Source: Aeromonas encheleia (lineage in GTDB: Bacteria > Pseudomonadota > Gammaproteobacteria > Enterobacterales > Aeromonadaceae). Taken from it: a DNA stretch of 64,000 nucleotides. The stretch covers positions 1,507,001 through 1,571,000 of the forward strand of contig NZ_LR134376.1 of assembly GCF_900637545.1 (NCBI RefSeq), given 5' to 3'. Made by a program: the position numbers and the translations under genes. Positions 34,759 to 42,951 of the stretch are shown one piece after another; position 1 is the first letter of the stretch; the number at the start of each line of letters is the position of its first letter. The notes under the pieces were generated by a model that had not been told where the DNA came from, did no database searches, and saw only the letters and a list, made by a program, of their open reading frames with translations.

Positions 34759-35962
34759 GGGCTGGCAGCGGGGCCGGGGCGGGCTGTCGCATCACCCGGG
34801 CGTAGTGGCGGGGATCGAGGCGCAGCACCAAGAGGCTCATCAGCACCAGCCCTCCCAGCTGCCACTGCCAGGCGGCGGCAAAGTCACCGCTGGCGTGATA
34901 GAGCCTGGCCGCCACCCAGGGGCCTGTGGCCGCCAGCATGAAGCCGAAGCCCTGCATCAGGGCGCTGAGGGCGCCGGCGCGTCTGGGGTCTGGCAGGTGA
35001 TCCAGCGCTATCACCATGATGAGGGAGAAGCTGCCGCCGAGCCCGGCGCCGCACAGCATGCACCAGAGGATGGGGGCGCTGGCCGGCGCCAGCCAGAGGC
35101 CACCGAAGCCCAGCGCCTGGGCAAGGATGGCGAGCCCCATCCAGGGGCGCCGATCCAGCCTGCGCGCCGCCAGCATGGGCAGGCCGAGGCCGCTCAGGGT
35201 CTGGGCCAGTGCCAGCCAGGCCACCAGCTCACCCCCCTGCTGGGCGCTCAGGCCCTGCGCCATGTAGGCCGGCGCCAGCCAGGCCACGACTATGCCATAG
35301 CCGCTGTTGATGATGCCAAAGCAGCCGATCAGCAGCCAACTGCGGGGCAGGCCGATCAGCTGCTGCTCCCCCTGTGGTTGTGGGGCCCTGGTCGCCGTCG
35401 GCAGCCTTACTCGCCAGCCGAGCCAGCCGAGCCAGATCAGCGCCAGCAGCACCGGCAGGCTCCACAAGGCGAGCACTCGCGACCAGTCGAGCCGCTCTGC
35501 CAGATGGGGGCTGAGGATGGCGCCCAGCGCCCCGCCTCCCATCATGCAGGCAGAGAAGATCCCCATCACCAGCGGCACCCGCCGGGCGAAGGCCCCCTTG
35601 ATGAGACCGGGCAGCACCCCCTGCACCAGTGCCGAGCCCAGTCCGCAGAGGGCGGCGCTGGCGATGAGCAGGGCGCCGCTGGTCAGATCGAAGCGCAGGG
35701 CGCTGCCCAGCGCCAGCAGCAACAGCGCTGCTGCCAGCAGGCGGCGCGGGCTGGTCAGCCTCAGCAAGGTGGGAGTGAACAGCACGCCGACCCCGATCAG
35801 CAACAGGGGCAGCAGGGTCACCCAGGCGAGGTTGTCCATGCCGAGCGCCAGCCGGGCATCTATCCGCCCCGCCAGCGGCCCTATGGCGGTGAGGAAGGGG
35901 CGCAGGTTGATGCCGATCAGCATCACTAGCACCAGCAGGGCGCCAGCTCCCTGCTTACTCAT
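34739..35962 (-). CDS. MFS transporter, CynX/NimT family
   Basis: 407-residue inner-membrane carrier with about 12 predicted segments. The start GINLRPFLTAIGPL and the HLPDPRRAGALSALMQGFG loop resemble the CynX/NimT (YeaN) branch, whose members move cyanate or 2-nitroimidazole or are uncharacterised; substrate here is unknown. Its start overlaps the stop of the deaminase gene by 8 nt, indicating one transcript. Its stop lies inside a terminator hairpin. Confidence 0.85.
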   Translation of the reverse strand: MSKQGAGALLVLVMLIGINLRPFLTAIGPLAGRIDARLALGMDNLAWVTLLPLLLIGVGVLFTPTLLRLTSPRRLLAAALLLLALGSALRFDLTSGALLIASAALCGLGSALVQGVLPGLIKGAFARRVPLVMGIFSACMMGGGALGAILSPHLAERLDWSRVLALWSLPVLLALIWLGWLGWRVRLPTATRAPQPQGEQQLIGLPRSWLLIGCFGIINSGYGIVVAWLAPAYMAQGLSAQQGGELVAWLALAQTLSGLGLPMLAARRLDRRPWMGLAILAQALGFGGLWLAPASAPILWCMLCGAGLGGSFSLIMVIALDHLPDPRRAGALSALMQGFGFMLAATGPWVAARLYHASGDFAAAWQWQLGGLVLMSLLVLRLDPRHYARVMRQPAPAPLPAQSNTPA

Positions 35963-36458
35963 GGCAGGGATCGCCGTAGAGGGTGGCGGCCGGGATGGGG
36001 CTCGGCAGCTTGATCAGCGGCAGGGGCGGCGGCTTGAGGGCCAACCCCAGCCGCTGATAGCTCGCGGTGCTGTCGAAGCCGAAGGGGGCCGCATCCTGAT
36101 TGTCGAAGGCGTAGTAGACGGCACTGATGCCGTTCATCACCAGCGCGCTCAGGCACATGGGGCAGGGGTGGCCGCTGGCGTAGACGATGGTGCCCGCCAG
36201 CGGCCCCTGCTGGCTCCCCTCGCGCAGCACCTCCAGCTCGGCGTGACGGGTGGGGTCGCCGTTCTCCAGCATGCGATTGACGGCGCTCGCCACCAGCCGG
36301 TTGTCCCGTACCAGCAGGGCGGCGAAGGGGCGGCCCCCTTGCTGGCGATGGGTCAGGGCCAGGTGCAGCACCTGCTCCAGCCACTCCTGATGGGTGGGAT
36401 CGGAGAGGGCGGTCAGGGAGTTGACGAGGCGGGTACCGGACTGAGGGGCGGGTGACAT
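35955..36458 (-). CDS. Nucleoside/cytidine deaminase family protein
   Basis: Zinc deaminase of the CDA/guanine-deaminase fold, 167 residues. HAELEVL contains the zinc His and proton-shuttle Glu; GHPCPMCLSAL gives the two zinc Cys. Substrate not fixed by motif (guanine, cytosine and tRNA adenosine enzymes share it). Cotranscribed with the CynX-like transporter (8-nt overlap), suggesting uptake plus deamination of a nitrogen compound. Divergent from a LysR regulator 95 bp away. Confidence 0.87.
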   Translation of the reverse strand: MSPAPQSGTRLVNSLTALSDPTHQEWLEQVLHLALTHRQQGGRPFAALLVRDNRLVASAVNRMLENGDPTRHAELEVLREGSQQGPLAGTIVYASGHPCPMCLSALVMNGISAVYYAFDNQDAAPFGFDSTASYQRLGLALKPPPLPLIKLPSPIPAATLYGDPCHE

Positions 36459-36553
36459 GGCAGATCCTGCGCAGAGAGGGAGTGGCGGCAGCCTAGCGGG
36501 TCATCGGGTCATTTGGAAATTAAATGATAGAATGGCAATCAGTGGTTTTATAA

Positions 36554-37408
36554 ATGGAATCGGACATGCTGGATCCCCAGTTGCTGCGCAGTTTTGTCGC
36601 CATCATAGAGACCGGCAGCTTCACCCGCGCCGGTGAGCGCGTCCACCTGACCCAGTCCACCATCAGCCAGCAGATGCGGCGCCTCGAGCAGCAGCTCGGC
36701 TGCCCGCTGCTGGACAGGAGCGGACGCCAGGTGGTGACCACGGTAGCGGGGGAGACCTTGCTGGGGCTGGCGCGCCGGATCCTGGCGCTGCTGGCCCAGG
36801 CCGAGCAGCAGCTGAGCGAGGCGAGCCAGCCGCTGAGTCTGGGGGTGCCGGAGGACTTCGCCGCCGAGGCCATGACCTCGGCGCTGGCGGCCTTCGCCCG
36901 CCAATACCCTGAGGTCCGGCTGGAGGTGCAGAGCGATCTCAGCCACGCCTTGTGGCAGCGATTCGAGGCGGGGGAGCTGGATCTGGCGCTGGTCAAGCAG
37001 GGGCACGGTCAGGGCAGCCCCATCGCCAGCTGGCGCGAGCCGCTCGCCTGGGTCGACAGCCGCGACTGGCACGCCAGCGAGCGGGATCCGGTGCCGCTGG
37101 TGGTGTTTCCGAGCGAGGGGCTCTATCGGCGGCAACTGACGGAGACCCTCGACGGGCTGGGGCGGCGTTGGCGTATCGCCTATGTCAGCGCCAGCCTCGC
37201 CAGCCTGCAGGGGGCGGTCAGTGCGGGGATCGGTGTCAGTCTCTTGCCGCGGCGCTTGCTGCTGCCGGATCAGCTGGAGCTGTCACACTGGCCGTCGGTG
37301 CCGCCGATTGAGCTGGCGCTGCATCTGGGGGCGGGCGGCGGGGAGCCATTGACCCGGCTCAGCCAGGCGCTGATCGATCTGTGTGATCAGGTGATGGGGC
37401 CAGGCTGA
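36554..37408 (+). CDS. LysR-type transcriptional regulator
   Basis: 284 residues with the winged helix-turn-helix (GSFTRAGERVHLTQSTISQQ region, about 21-40) and effector domain. Divergent from the deaminase/MFS pair, which are its likeliest targets. ATG 36554 is taken; ATG 36566 with a GGA box is an alternative. Short AT-rich gap upstream (TCATTTGGAAATTAAATGA near 36508-36526 is an imperfect dyad, possible operator). Confidence 0.9.
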   Translation: MESDMLDPQLLRSFVAIIETGSFTRAGERVHLTQSTISQQMRRLEQQLGCPLLDRSGRQVVTTVAGETLLGLARRILALLAQAEQQLSEASQPLSLGVPEDFAAEAMTSALAAFARQYPEVRLEVQSDLSHALWQRFEAGELDLALVKQGHGQGSPIASWREPLAWVDSRDWHASERDPVPLVVFPSEGLYRRQLTETLDGLGRRWRIAYVSASLASLQGAVSAGIGVSLLPRRLLLPDQLELSHWPSVPPIELALHLGAGGGEPLTRLSQALIDLCDQVMGPG

Positions 37409-37445
37409 GTCAGCGATTTAAGTCAGCGATTGAGGGTTGGCTCGC

Positions 37446-37913
37446 TCAGGCGATGGCCTGTTTGGGCCGCACGGTGAGCCAGACTTCCACCTCGCCGCTG
37501 CCGGTGAGGGGATCGAAGGCGGCGCCGTAGCGCTCGAAATCCGGCCTGTGGGCAGACTCGTAATCGGAGTGCGCCAGCCAGTCCAGCGCCTGCTGCCAGG
37601 TCTGCGGCAGGGCATCGACATGGCCCCTATGCAGGAAGACGGCGTAGCTCTGCGCCTGGATGCGCATCCGGCCAAGGGACTTGGGTAACACCTCCAGCGC
37701 GGCGACCTCCACCGCGCACATGTACTCGCAGCCGGTGGCGTCGGCGCCGCAGATGACGCCGTAGGCATGCTCCCCCAGCTGGCCCGGCAACGGGCCCAGG
37801 GCGCCGAAGTCGCGCCACTGACCACCGAAGTTCCCCTGTTGGAACAGATGGTGACGGCGCAGCCCACCCAGCAACATAGGGCGACCGCTCTCGAAACGAA
37901 TGGGTGTTGTCAT
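37446..37913 (-). CDS. GyrI-like/AraC effector-binding domain protein
   Basis: 155-residue stand-alone small-molecule-binding domain of the kind attached to AraC regulators and found in SbmC/GyrI. Seen: YGVICGADATGCEYMCAVEV (key part YMCAVEV), YAVFLHRGHVDALPQTWQ, FERYGAAFDP and VEVWLTVRPK, the usual pattern. CAGGAG box before the ATG. No DNA-binding domain. Function could be toxin or drug buffering; unproven. Confidence 0.82.
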   Translation of the reverse strand: MTTPIRFESGRPMLLGGLRRHHLFQQGNFGGQWRDFGALGPLPGQLGEHAYGVICGADATGCEYMCAVEVAALEVLPKSLGRMRIQAQSYAVFLHRGHVDALPQTWQQALDWLAHSDYESAHRPDFERYGAAFDPLTGSGEVEVWLTVRPKQAIA

Positions 37914-37955
37914 GGCGTCTCCTGGGTGGTGCTGCGGTGTGAGCTCAGCGCGCCT

Positions 37956-38147
37956 TCACCCGGCTTGCTTATCCTGCTCGTCCTGCTGGTTTTTTTGCTC
38001 GGCGCCTTGCTGGATCTTTCGCTCATAGTCCCGTTGGACTATGGCCAGCGCCGCCAGGGCCAGGGTCGGATCGATCTGGTTGGTCTCCAGCAGCTCGATG
38101 AGATCCACCGCGAGTTTCACCTCGGGTGGCGCGTTTTCCAGTGACAT
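37956..38147 (-). CDS. ybaM: YbaM family protein (DUF2496)
   Basis: 63 residues from ATG 38147, behind GGGAG; upstream codons are unsupported. [20 protein letters not shown] is close to E. coli YbaM, followed by [15 protein letters not shown] and a Gln/Asp/Lys tail. Function unknown. Confidence 0.88.
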   Translation of the reverse strand: MSLENAPPEVKLAVDLIELLETNQIDPTLALAALAIVQRDYERKIQQGAEQKNQQDEQDKQAG

Positions 38148-38222
38148 CGGTTTCTCCCCTCTTCCTGTCTCAGAGCGGCCATTATACAGGGCCATCACCC
38201 ACCTCGGGCAAGGCGAGCGGGG

Positions 38223-38693
38223 TCACAGATGCTGGCGCATCTCCTTGTCGAGATCGGCCCGCAGGGCCATCAGCTTCTTGGCGTACTGCTGCAGCTGGTG
38301 GTCGGCGGCCGAGACCGGCTGCCACTGGGGCACCTTGGTCGGGGTACCCGTCTCGTCCATGGCGACGAAGATGATGATGCAGTGGGTGGTCTTGTGGCGC
38401 TCCCGGTTGGCCGGGTGGCGGCTGTAGACATCCACCGCCAGGTGCATGCTGGTGGTGCCGGTGTGGATCACCTGGGCGTGTACCTCCACCAACTGGCCTA
38501 TCTGGATGGGGCGCAGGAAGCGGATGCCCCCCACGTAGACGGTGACCGCATAGCCGCCGCACCAGCCGGCGGCGCAGGCGTAGCCCGCCTGATCGATCCA
38601 CTTCATCACCATGCCGCCGTGCACCTTGCCGCCGAAGTTCACGTCGGCGGGCTCGGCCAGAAACTGCAGGGTCAGCTCGCGGGGTGGGGTCAT
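38223..38693 (-). CDS. Acyl-CoA thioesterase, hotdog fold
   Basis: 156 residues from ATG 38693 with a GAGGAGAG box; a longer frame upstream overlaps the next gene. NFGGKVHGGMVMKWIDQAGY carries the hotdog active-site Asp and His-Gly-Gly; VYVGGIRFLRPIQIGQLVEV and TTHCIIIFVAMD follow. Related to the YciA/BACH group hydrolysing acyl-CoAs. Fourteen bases after the preceding small secreted protein gene, same strand. Confidence 0.9.
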   Translation of the reverse strand: MTPPRELTLQFLAEPADVNFGGKVHGGMVMKWIDQAGYACAAGWCGGYAVTVYVGGIRFLRPIQIGQLVEVHAQVIHTGTTSMHLAVDVYSRHPANRERHKTTHCIIIFVAMDETGTPTKVPQWQPVSAADHQLQQYAKKLMALRADLDKEMRQHL

Positions 38694-38707
38694 GCTCTCT
38701 CCTCGGC

Positions 38708-39007
38708 TCATTGCCGATAACTCTTGCGATAGGCCTCGGCCTGCTGACAGGCGGGCACGGTGGAAAAATCGGGGCGCTTGTTGCCCTCGCGCTGGCCGAA
38801 GCTGGCAAACTCCTGCTGGCACTTGGCCGCCTTGCCACCCTCCTCGATGCAGCCGTCGACGCGCTCTTGCTTGCCCTGCCCGATCAGCTGTTGCTGGGCC
38901 TGCTGGCAGGCGTCATCCAGCTTGGCCTGCTGGGCCTCCCTGTCTTCGATGGCGGCCAGCAGGCCGGTGGAGAGGCTGCAGCCGAGCAGCAGTATGGCGA
39001 TCTTCAT
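38708..39007 (-). CDS. Small secreted cysteine-containing hypothetical protein
   Basis: 99 residues with a signal peptide (MKIAILLLGCSLSTGLLAA, cleavage near 19). The Cys in GCSL is not in a convincing lipobox (it lacks the usual LxxC order). The mature part has four Cys, many Gln/Glu/Lys, and looks helical. Not recognised. Start overlaps the EamA transporter stop (ATGA), so it is coupled to it. Confidence 0.75.
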   Translation of the reverse strand: MKIAILLLGCSLSTGLLAAIEDREAQQAKLDDACQQAQQQLIGQGKQERVDGCIEEGGKAAKCQQEFASFGQREGNKRPDFSTVPACQQAEAYRKSYRQ

Positions 39008-39852
39008 GGTTTGTCTCCTGAAGGGGGGCGTCCCGAGATGACCAGGGCAATGCCGCCCAGAATGCCCAGTGATGACAATAACAACCGCAGCGACCAGGAC
39101 TCATCCAACCAGATGAGCCCGGCCAGGGCCGCGAGCAGGGGCACCAGCAGCTGGACACTGGCGGCCAGGGTGCGTCCCAGCTGGGGCAGCACCAGATACC
39201 AGAGCGCATAGCCAAGGCCGGAGGCGAGGGCGCCCGAGGTCAGGGCGTAGCCGATGGCGGCCGGGCTGGCCTCGAGCCGGCCCAGCAGCAGGTAGAGCAG
39301 GGCCGCCGGCAGGCTGGCGCGCAGGAAGTGACCGGCATTGGCGGCGATGGGATCGCCAAAGCGCGAGGCCCGCAGGGTGTAGCAGGCCCAGGCGATGCCG
39401 GCGCCGATCATCATGGCGGCCCCCAGCGGATCCGGCGCCCGGATACCGGGCAGCACCAGCAGCACCAGCCCCGCCATGGCGAGCAGCAGGCCGACCCACT
39501 GGCGCCGTGGCAGGGGTTCCCCACGCAGCAGGGGCGGCGCCAGCATGCTGAGCTGGACGGCGGCAAACAGCAGCAGGGCGCCGGTGCCCGCGGTCAGGGT
39601 GAGGTAGGCGAAGGAGAACAGGGCGGCGTAGGCGATGAGGGCGAGGGCACCGCCCCAGTCCCCCTGGCGCGGCGACTGGTGGCGGACCCGGCACAGCAGG
39701 AGCAGCATCAGGGCGCCGCTGGTCAGCCGCAGCAGGGTGAACAGGGCCGGATCCATCTGCTCCTCGAACAGGGCCAGGCGGCAGAGTACCGAGTTGGCGG
39801 CGAACGCGGTCAGCGTCAGCAGGGTCAGCAGCAGCAGGCGGGGCAGTGGCAT
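39004..39852 (-). CDS. EamA/DMT-superfamily transporter
   Basis: 282-residue inner-membrane protein with about ten segments in two EamA repeats (FAANSVLCRLALFEEQ at the start; GYALTSGALASGLGYALWY in the second half). Substrate unknown; family members export metabolites or amino acids. Head of a minus-strand unit with the small secreted protein and thioesterase. AAGGTG box before the ATG. Confidence 0.88.
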   Translation of the reverse strand: MPLPRLLLLTLLTLTAFAANSVLCRLALFEEQMDPALFTLLRLTSGALMLLLLCRVRHQSPRQGDWGGALALIAYAALFSFAYLTLTAGTGALLLFAAVQLSMLAPPLLRGEPLPRRQWVGLLLAMAGLVLLVLPGIRAPDPLGAAMMIGAGIAWACYTLRASRFGDPIAANAGHFLRASLPAALLYLLLGRLEASPAAIGYALTSGALASGLGYALWYLVLPQLGRTLAASVQLLVPLLAALAGLIWLDESWSLRLLLSSLGILGGIALVISGRPPSGDKP

Positions 39853-39914
39853 CCATTCACCTTGAGTTCAGTGGGCGCGGACCAGCATGGAAACCCATGC
39901 AAAGAGGAGGTCTC

Positions 39915-40553
39915 ATGAAACAGATGCTGGAGCAATTGATGGGAGCTGGCAAGGGCTGGCTCAACGACGGCGGCGACAGCCGCAAGGCGCAGATGAAGGG
40001 CGTGGCGCAGGGCGGCCTGGCGGCCGGGGCCATGGCCTTGCTGCTGGGCAACAAGAAGATGCGCAAATATGGCGGCAAGGTGGCGGCGGTGGGCGGTGCG
40101 GCGGCCCTCGGCGGGCTGGCCTACAAGCTCTATCAGGATTGGCAGGCCCAGCAGGGCGGGGCCGCTCAACCCAGCCAGCCCCTCGATACCCTGCAGGGCC
40201 AGGCGCTGGATGCCCGTGCCACCCTGCTGGTGCGGGCCATGGTGGCGGCCGCCCGGGCCGACGGTCACATCGACGACAGCGAGCGCCAGAAGATCCAGCA
40301 GTACCTGACCGAGCAGGGCCAGCGCGACGCGGCGCGCTGGATCGATGCCGAGCTCGCCCGTCCGCTGGATCCCCAGGCGCTGGCCCGGGAGGTCACCGAC
40401 ATGGAGCAGGCCACCGAGGTCTACCTCGCCTCCCTGCTCGCCATCGACGTGGATCACTTCATGGAGCGCGGCTATCTGGATGAGCTGGCGCGGGCCCTCA
40501 AGCTCGATGACAACCTCAAGGGGAGCATAGAGCGGCAGGTGGCCCAGCTGTAA
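39915..40553 (+). CDS. DUF533 (YebE-like, TerB-type) inner-membrane protein
   Basis: 212 residues from ATG 39915 with an AGAGGAGG box. N-terminal KGVAQGGLAAGAMALLLGNKK and AAVGGAAALGGLAYKLYQDW glycine-rich hydrophobic parts are followed by a TerB-like helical domain (MVAAARADGHIDDSERQKI, key part ADGHIDDSE). Resembles E. coli YebE, a envelope-stress (Cpx) gene of unknown function. Confidence 0.87.
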   Translation: MKQMLEQLMGAGKGWLNDGGDSRKAQMKGVAQGGLAAGAMALLLGNKKMRKYGGKVAAVGGAAALGGLAYKLYQDWQAQQGGAAQPSQPLDTLQGQALDARATLLVRAMVAAARADGHIDDSERQKIQQYLTEQGQRDAARWIDAELARPLDPQALAREVTDMEQATEVYLASLLAIDVDHFMERGYLDELARALKLDDNLKGSIERQVAQL

Positions 40554-40666
40554 CCCGCGCTCGCACTAGCGTGCCGGCCTGGGGCCGTGGTCATTATTGT
40601 TGCTCATTTGAGCCACTTTTTAGCCGCGCCCCCCTTCTTATTGCGTGATCCTCCCACTATGATGGG

Positions 40667-40690
40667 CCCTCTCACCCCAGGGTGAGAGGG
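40667..40690. repeat. Inverted repeat upstream of the GNAT gene
   Basis: CCCTCTCACC (40667-40676) and GGTGAGAGGG (40681-40690) are exact complements around CCAG, 42 bp before the GTG start. No T-run. Candidate operator or leader hairpin. Confidence 0.6.
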
Positions 40691-40732
40691 CAGTTTGACG
40701 CAACAGGGAAGCGACAGGACAAGGAGCAGGCA

Positions 40733-41191
40733 GTGGAGATACGCAAGGCAGGCGAGCAGGATATTGACGCCATCATGGAGCTGAATCGGCAAATAGGGCT
40801 GATCCACTTTGCGCAGGCCCCCGAGGTTTTTTGTCCCCCCTCGGCGGCGGAGAGAGGCTTCTTGCTCGACGCCATCGCGGCCGAGGGACGCCTGTTCTGC
40901 GTGGCGGTGGCAGAGGATCGGGTGCTGGGTTTTCTGAGCGCCAGGATCGACATCAATGAATCAGTCCCCTTCCTCACCAGGCTGCCCATCTGCCGCATCG
41001 GCTCCGTGGTGGTGGATGAAGGCCACAGATCCCGCGGCATCGGCAAGGCGCTGATCGCCCATTGCGACGACTGGGCCAGGGCCCGGGATGCGAGCCAGAT
41101 CAAGCTGGAAGTCATGTCATTCAACGACAGGGCCAAGTCGCTCTACGAGTCCCTCGGCTTTAAACGGCAGTCCGAGATCTACGCCCGATAA
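40733..41191 (+). CDS. GNAT-family N-acetyltransferase
   Basis: 152 residues from GTG 40733, which follows a strong AAGGAG at seven bases; an upstream GTG is inside the hairpin. The acetyl-CoA-binding motif IGSVVVDEGHRSRGIGKALI (V..GHRSRGIGKAL) and the C-terminal SFNDRAKSLYESLGF are typical. Substrate unknown. Confidence 0.88.
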   Translation: MEIRKAGEQDIDAIMELNRQIGLIHFAQAPEVFCPPSAAERGFLLDAIAAEGRLFCVAVAEDRVLGFLSARIDINESVPFLTRLPICRIGSVVVDEGHRSRGIGKALIAHCDDWARARDASQIKLEVMSFNDRAKSLYESLGFKRQSEIYAR

Positions 41192-41213
41192 GCCGGGTCT
41201 CTTCCGACCAACG

Positions 41214-41240
41214 AGGCCCCATCACGGGGCCTTGTTGTTA
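41214..41240 (+). terminator. Terminator of the GNAT gene
   Basis: AGGCCCC (41214-41220) pairs with GGGGCCT (41226-41232) across ATCAC, followed by TGTTGTTAT. Confidence 0.7.
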
Positions 41241-41292
41241 TCCTGGGGGGCTTGCACTCAGGAGTGCCGGGGGCGGGTACCGCCCCAGTGGC

Positions 41293-42006
41293 CTAACTCT
41301 GCGCCGGCCAGGGGCCGAGCTCGATGCAGTGACCGCGATAGAGCAGGCGCTCGCTGCCCTTCTCGCCGCTCATCACCAGCAGCTCGCTGCTCGCCTTGAG
41401 CTGCTGCCACTCCCCCGGGGTCAGGAAGCGACCGCCCATGACCTCCCTCAGCGGGGCGAGCGGCACCAGGGCCTTGGAGCCCTTGTCCCGCATCCAGAGC
41501 ATGGCATCGGCGGGCAGGGTGAGCGGGCTCGCCTGGTTCTGCTGCAGGCGGATGCTGGACTGACCCGGTCGCTTGCCCTGATAGGCCACCAGCACGAAGG
41601 GGGCCTCCTCCTGGGCGGAGGACATCATGGCCAGATAGCGCACCGGTTCGATGGCGGTCGGTGCCTGCCAGGGGAGCAGCGGCTGCAGCCAGAGCCCCAG
41701 CAGCAGGGAGGCGGCCATGGCCAGCGGCCACCACAGCCGTCTGGGTCTGGGTGAGGGAGAGATCCCTTGCTCGATGCGGCGCCAGAGCTGGCGGGGCAGG
41801 GGCGGGGCGCTGTCGCCGCCGCGCAGCAGGGGATCCAGGTGTCGTTGCCACTGCTCGACCCACTGCCACCAGCCGGGATCCCGCGCCATCAGACTGGTCA
41901 GCCGGGCCTGCACCCGTGGGCTCAGGGTCCCCAGCACATACTCGCCGGCGAGCCGCTCGCGCAGCGCCGGATCCCGATAGCGACGGGGGGTCATTGGGTC
42001 AGGCAT
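41293..42006 (-). CDS. Anti-sigma factor (RskA/ChrR-like)
   Basis: 237-residue membrane-bound partner for the ECF sigma encoded just upstream. The N-terminal LAGEYVLGTLSPRVQARL is the anti-sigma-K pattern; one membrane segment follows at about 90-112 (LWWPLAMAASLLLGLWLQPL), and the periplasmic C-terminal part has the RskA-type beta structure (LMWMRDKGSKALVPLAPL region). No HxxxCxxC zinc motif. Overlaps the sigma gene by 16 nt. Confidence 0.85.
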   Translation of the reverse strand: MPDPMTPRRYRDPALRERLAGEYVLGTLSPRVQARLTSLMARDPGWWQWVEQWQRHLDPLLRGGDSAPPLPRQLWRRIEQGISPSPRPRRLWWPLAMAASLLLGLWLQPLLPWQAPTAIEPVRYLAMMSSAQEEAPFVLVAYQGKRPGQSSIRLQQNQASPLTLPADAMLWMRDKGSKALVPLAPLREVMGGRFLTPGEWQQLKASSELLVMSGEKGSERLLYRGHCIELGPWPAQS

Positions 42007-42509
42007 TGCTTGAGCTCCTCCAGCCCGCGCCGGATCCAGGACTTGACGGTGCCGAGCGGGCTTTGGGTGTGAGTGACTATCTCCTGATGGCTCAGGCCGT
42101 GCCGATAGGCCAGCACTATGGCGTTGCGCTTGTCGGCGCAGAGCTGCGCCAGGCAGCGATCGAGGGCGAAAGAGGGGGCATGTGCCCCCTCGGTATGGCC
42201 CTCGGCCCCCTCATCCCATGGCACTTCCCCCTGGCGGGCCCGGGTGCGCAAGGCATCGATGGCCAGGTTGCGCATGCACTGGCAGAGCCAGGCCCAGGGA
42301 TAGTCGACGGGATAGGCACTCTGGCCATGCCAGATCTTCAGGAAGCCCTCCTGCAGTATGTCCGCGGCCCACTGCTTGTCCTTGAGCAGGCCATAGAGCA
42401 TGCCGTACAGCGGTTGGCCCGTCAGCTGGTAGAGGGCTTCAAACGATCGCTTGTCCCTGAGCCGGCAGCGTGCCAGCAGGTGGGTGAGTTGTTGGCTGTC
42501 GATGTTCAC
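41991..42509 (-). CDS. ECF-type RNA polymerase sigma factor
   Basis: 172 residues with region 2 (FEALYQLTGQPLYGMLYGLL; DILQEGFLKIW; AWLCQCMRNLAID) and region 4 (RNAIVLAYRHGLSHQEIVTH, then LGTVKSWIRRGLEELK, a helix-turn-helix). It lies between a secreted protein gene and its anti-sigma gene in one minus-strand operon. The stimulus is unknown. Group similar to the SigK/RpoE-like ECF of proteobacteria. Confidence 0.93.
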   Translation of the reverse strand: MNIDSQQLTHLLARCRLRDKRSFEALYQLTGQPLYGMLYGLLKDKQWAADILQEGFLKIWHGQSAYPVDYPWAWLCQCMRNLAIDALRTRARQGEVPWDEGAEGHTEGAHAPSFALDRCLAQLCADKRNAIVLAYRHGLSHQEIVTHTQSPLGTVKSWIRRGLEELKQCLTQ

Positions 42510-42516
42510 TCAGACC

Positions 42517-42936
42517 TCATAGCTGGACGCGGTGCCAGACATTCTTCACGCCATCCCCGCTGCTCTGGCCGGGGGCCGAGTCCTTGACCCAGCGATAGAG
42601 AGGATGACCGCGGTAGCTCCACTGATATTGCCCGTCCTGTCGCTGGAGCAGCGCAAAGCCGGCGTCGGCCGCCTTGCCCAGTCCCGCCTTGACCTCGGCT
42701 GCACTGGCGAGGAGCGGGGGCCAGTTTTGCGCGCACTCAGCATAACATGTGGATTTTCCTTGGGAATCCTTGTCGAAGCGGTAGAGGCTAAAGCCAAGGG
42801 GATCGACCAGATAGGCCTTGCCGTGCTCGGTTATCCGGGCGACGGGCAGTTGCTCGGCGCTGGGGATCGGCTGGATCTCCATGGCCCAGAGTGAACCAAA
42901 CGGCAGCAGCGCGAGGGCGATGAGGGTGTTTTTCAT
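42517..42936 (-). CDS. Secreted protein with YxFxxD-type repeats
   Basis: 139 residues with a signal peptide (cleavage after SLWA, about residue 18). Two copies of the secreted-repeat pattern are visible: LVDPLGFSLYRFDKDSQGKS with CYAECAQNWPPLLA, and WSYRGHPLYRWVKDSAPGQ. Such proteins are small secreted or lipid-anchored beta proteins of unknown function, often beside ECF sigma genes. Eight bases before the sigma gene and 15 after the AcfC-like gene. Confidence 0.87.
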   Translation of the reverse strand: MKNTLIALALLPFGSLWAMEIQPIPSAEQLPVARITEHGKAYLVDPLGFSLYRFDKDSQGKSTCYAECAQNWPPLLASAAEVKAGLGKAADAGFALLQRQDGQYQWSYRGHPLYRWVKDSAPGQSSGDGVKNVWHRVQL

Positions 42937-42951
42937 GGGTATCTCCTTGGG

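Noticed and set aside
36554-37408. LysR as regulator of the GyrI-like gene downstream
   Set aside because: The two are convergent; the divergent deaminase/MFS pair is the more natural target.
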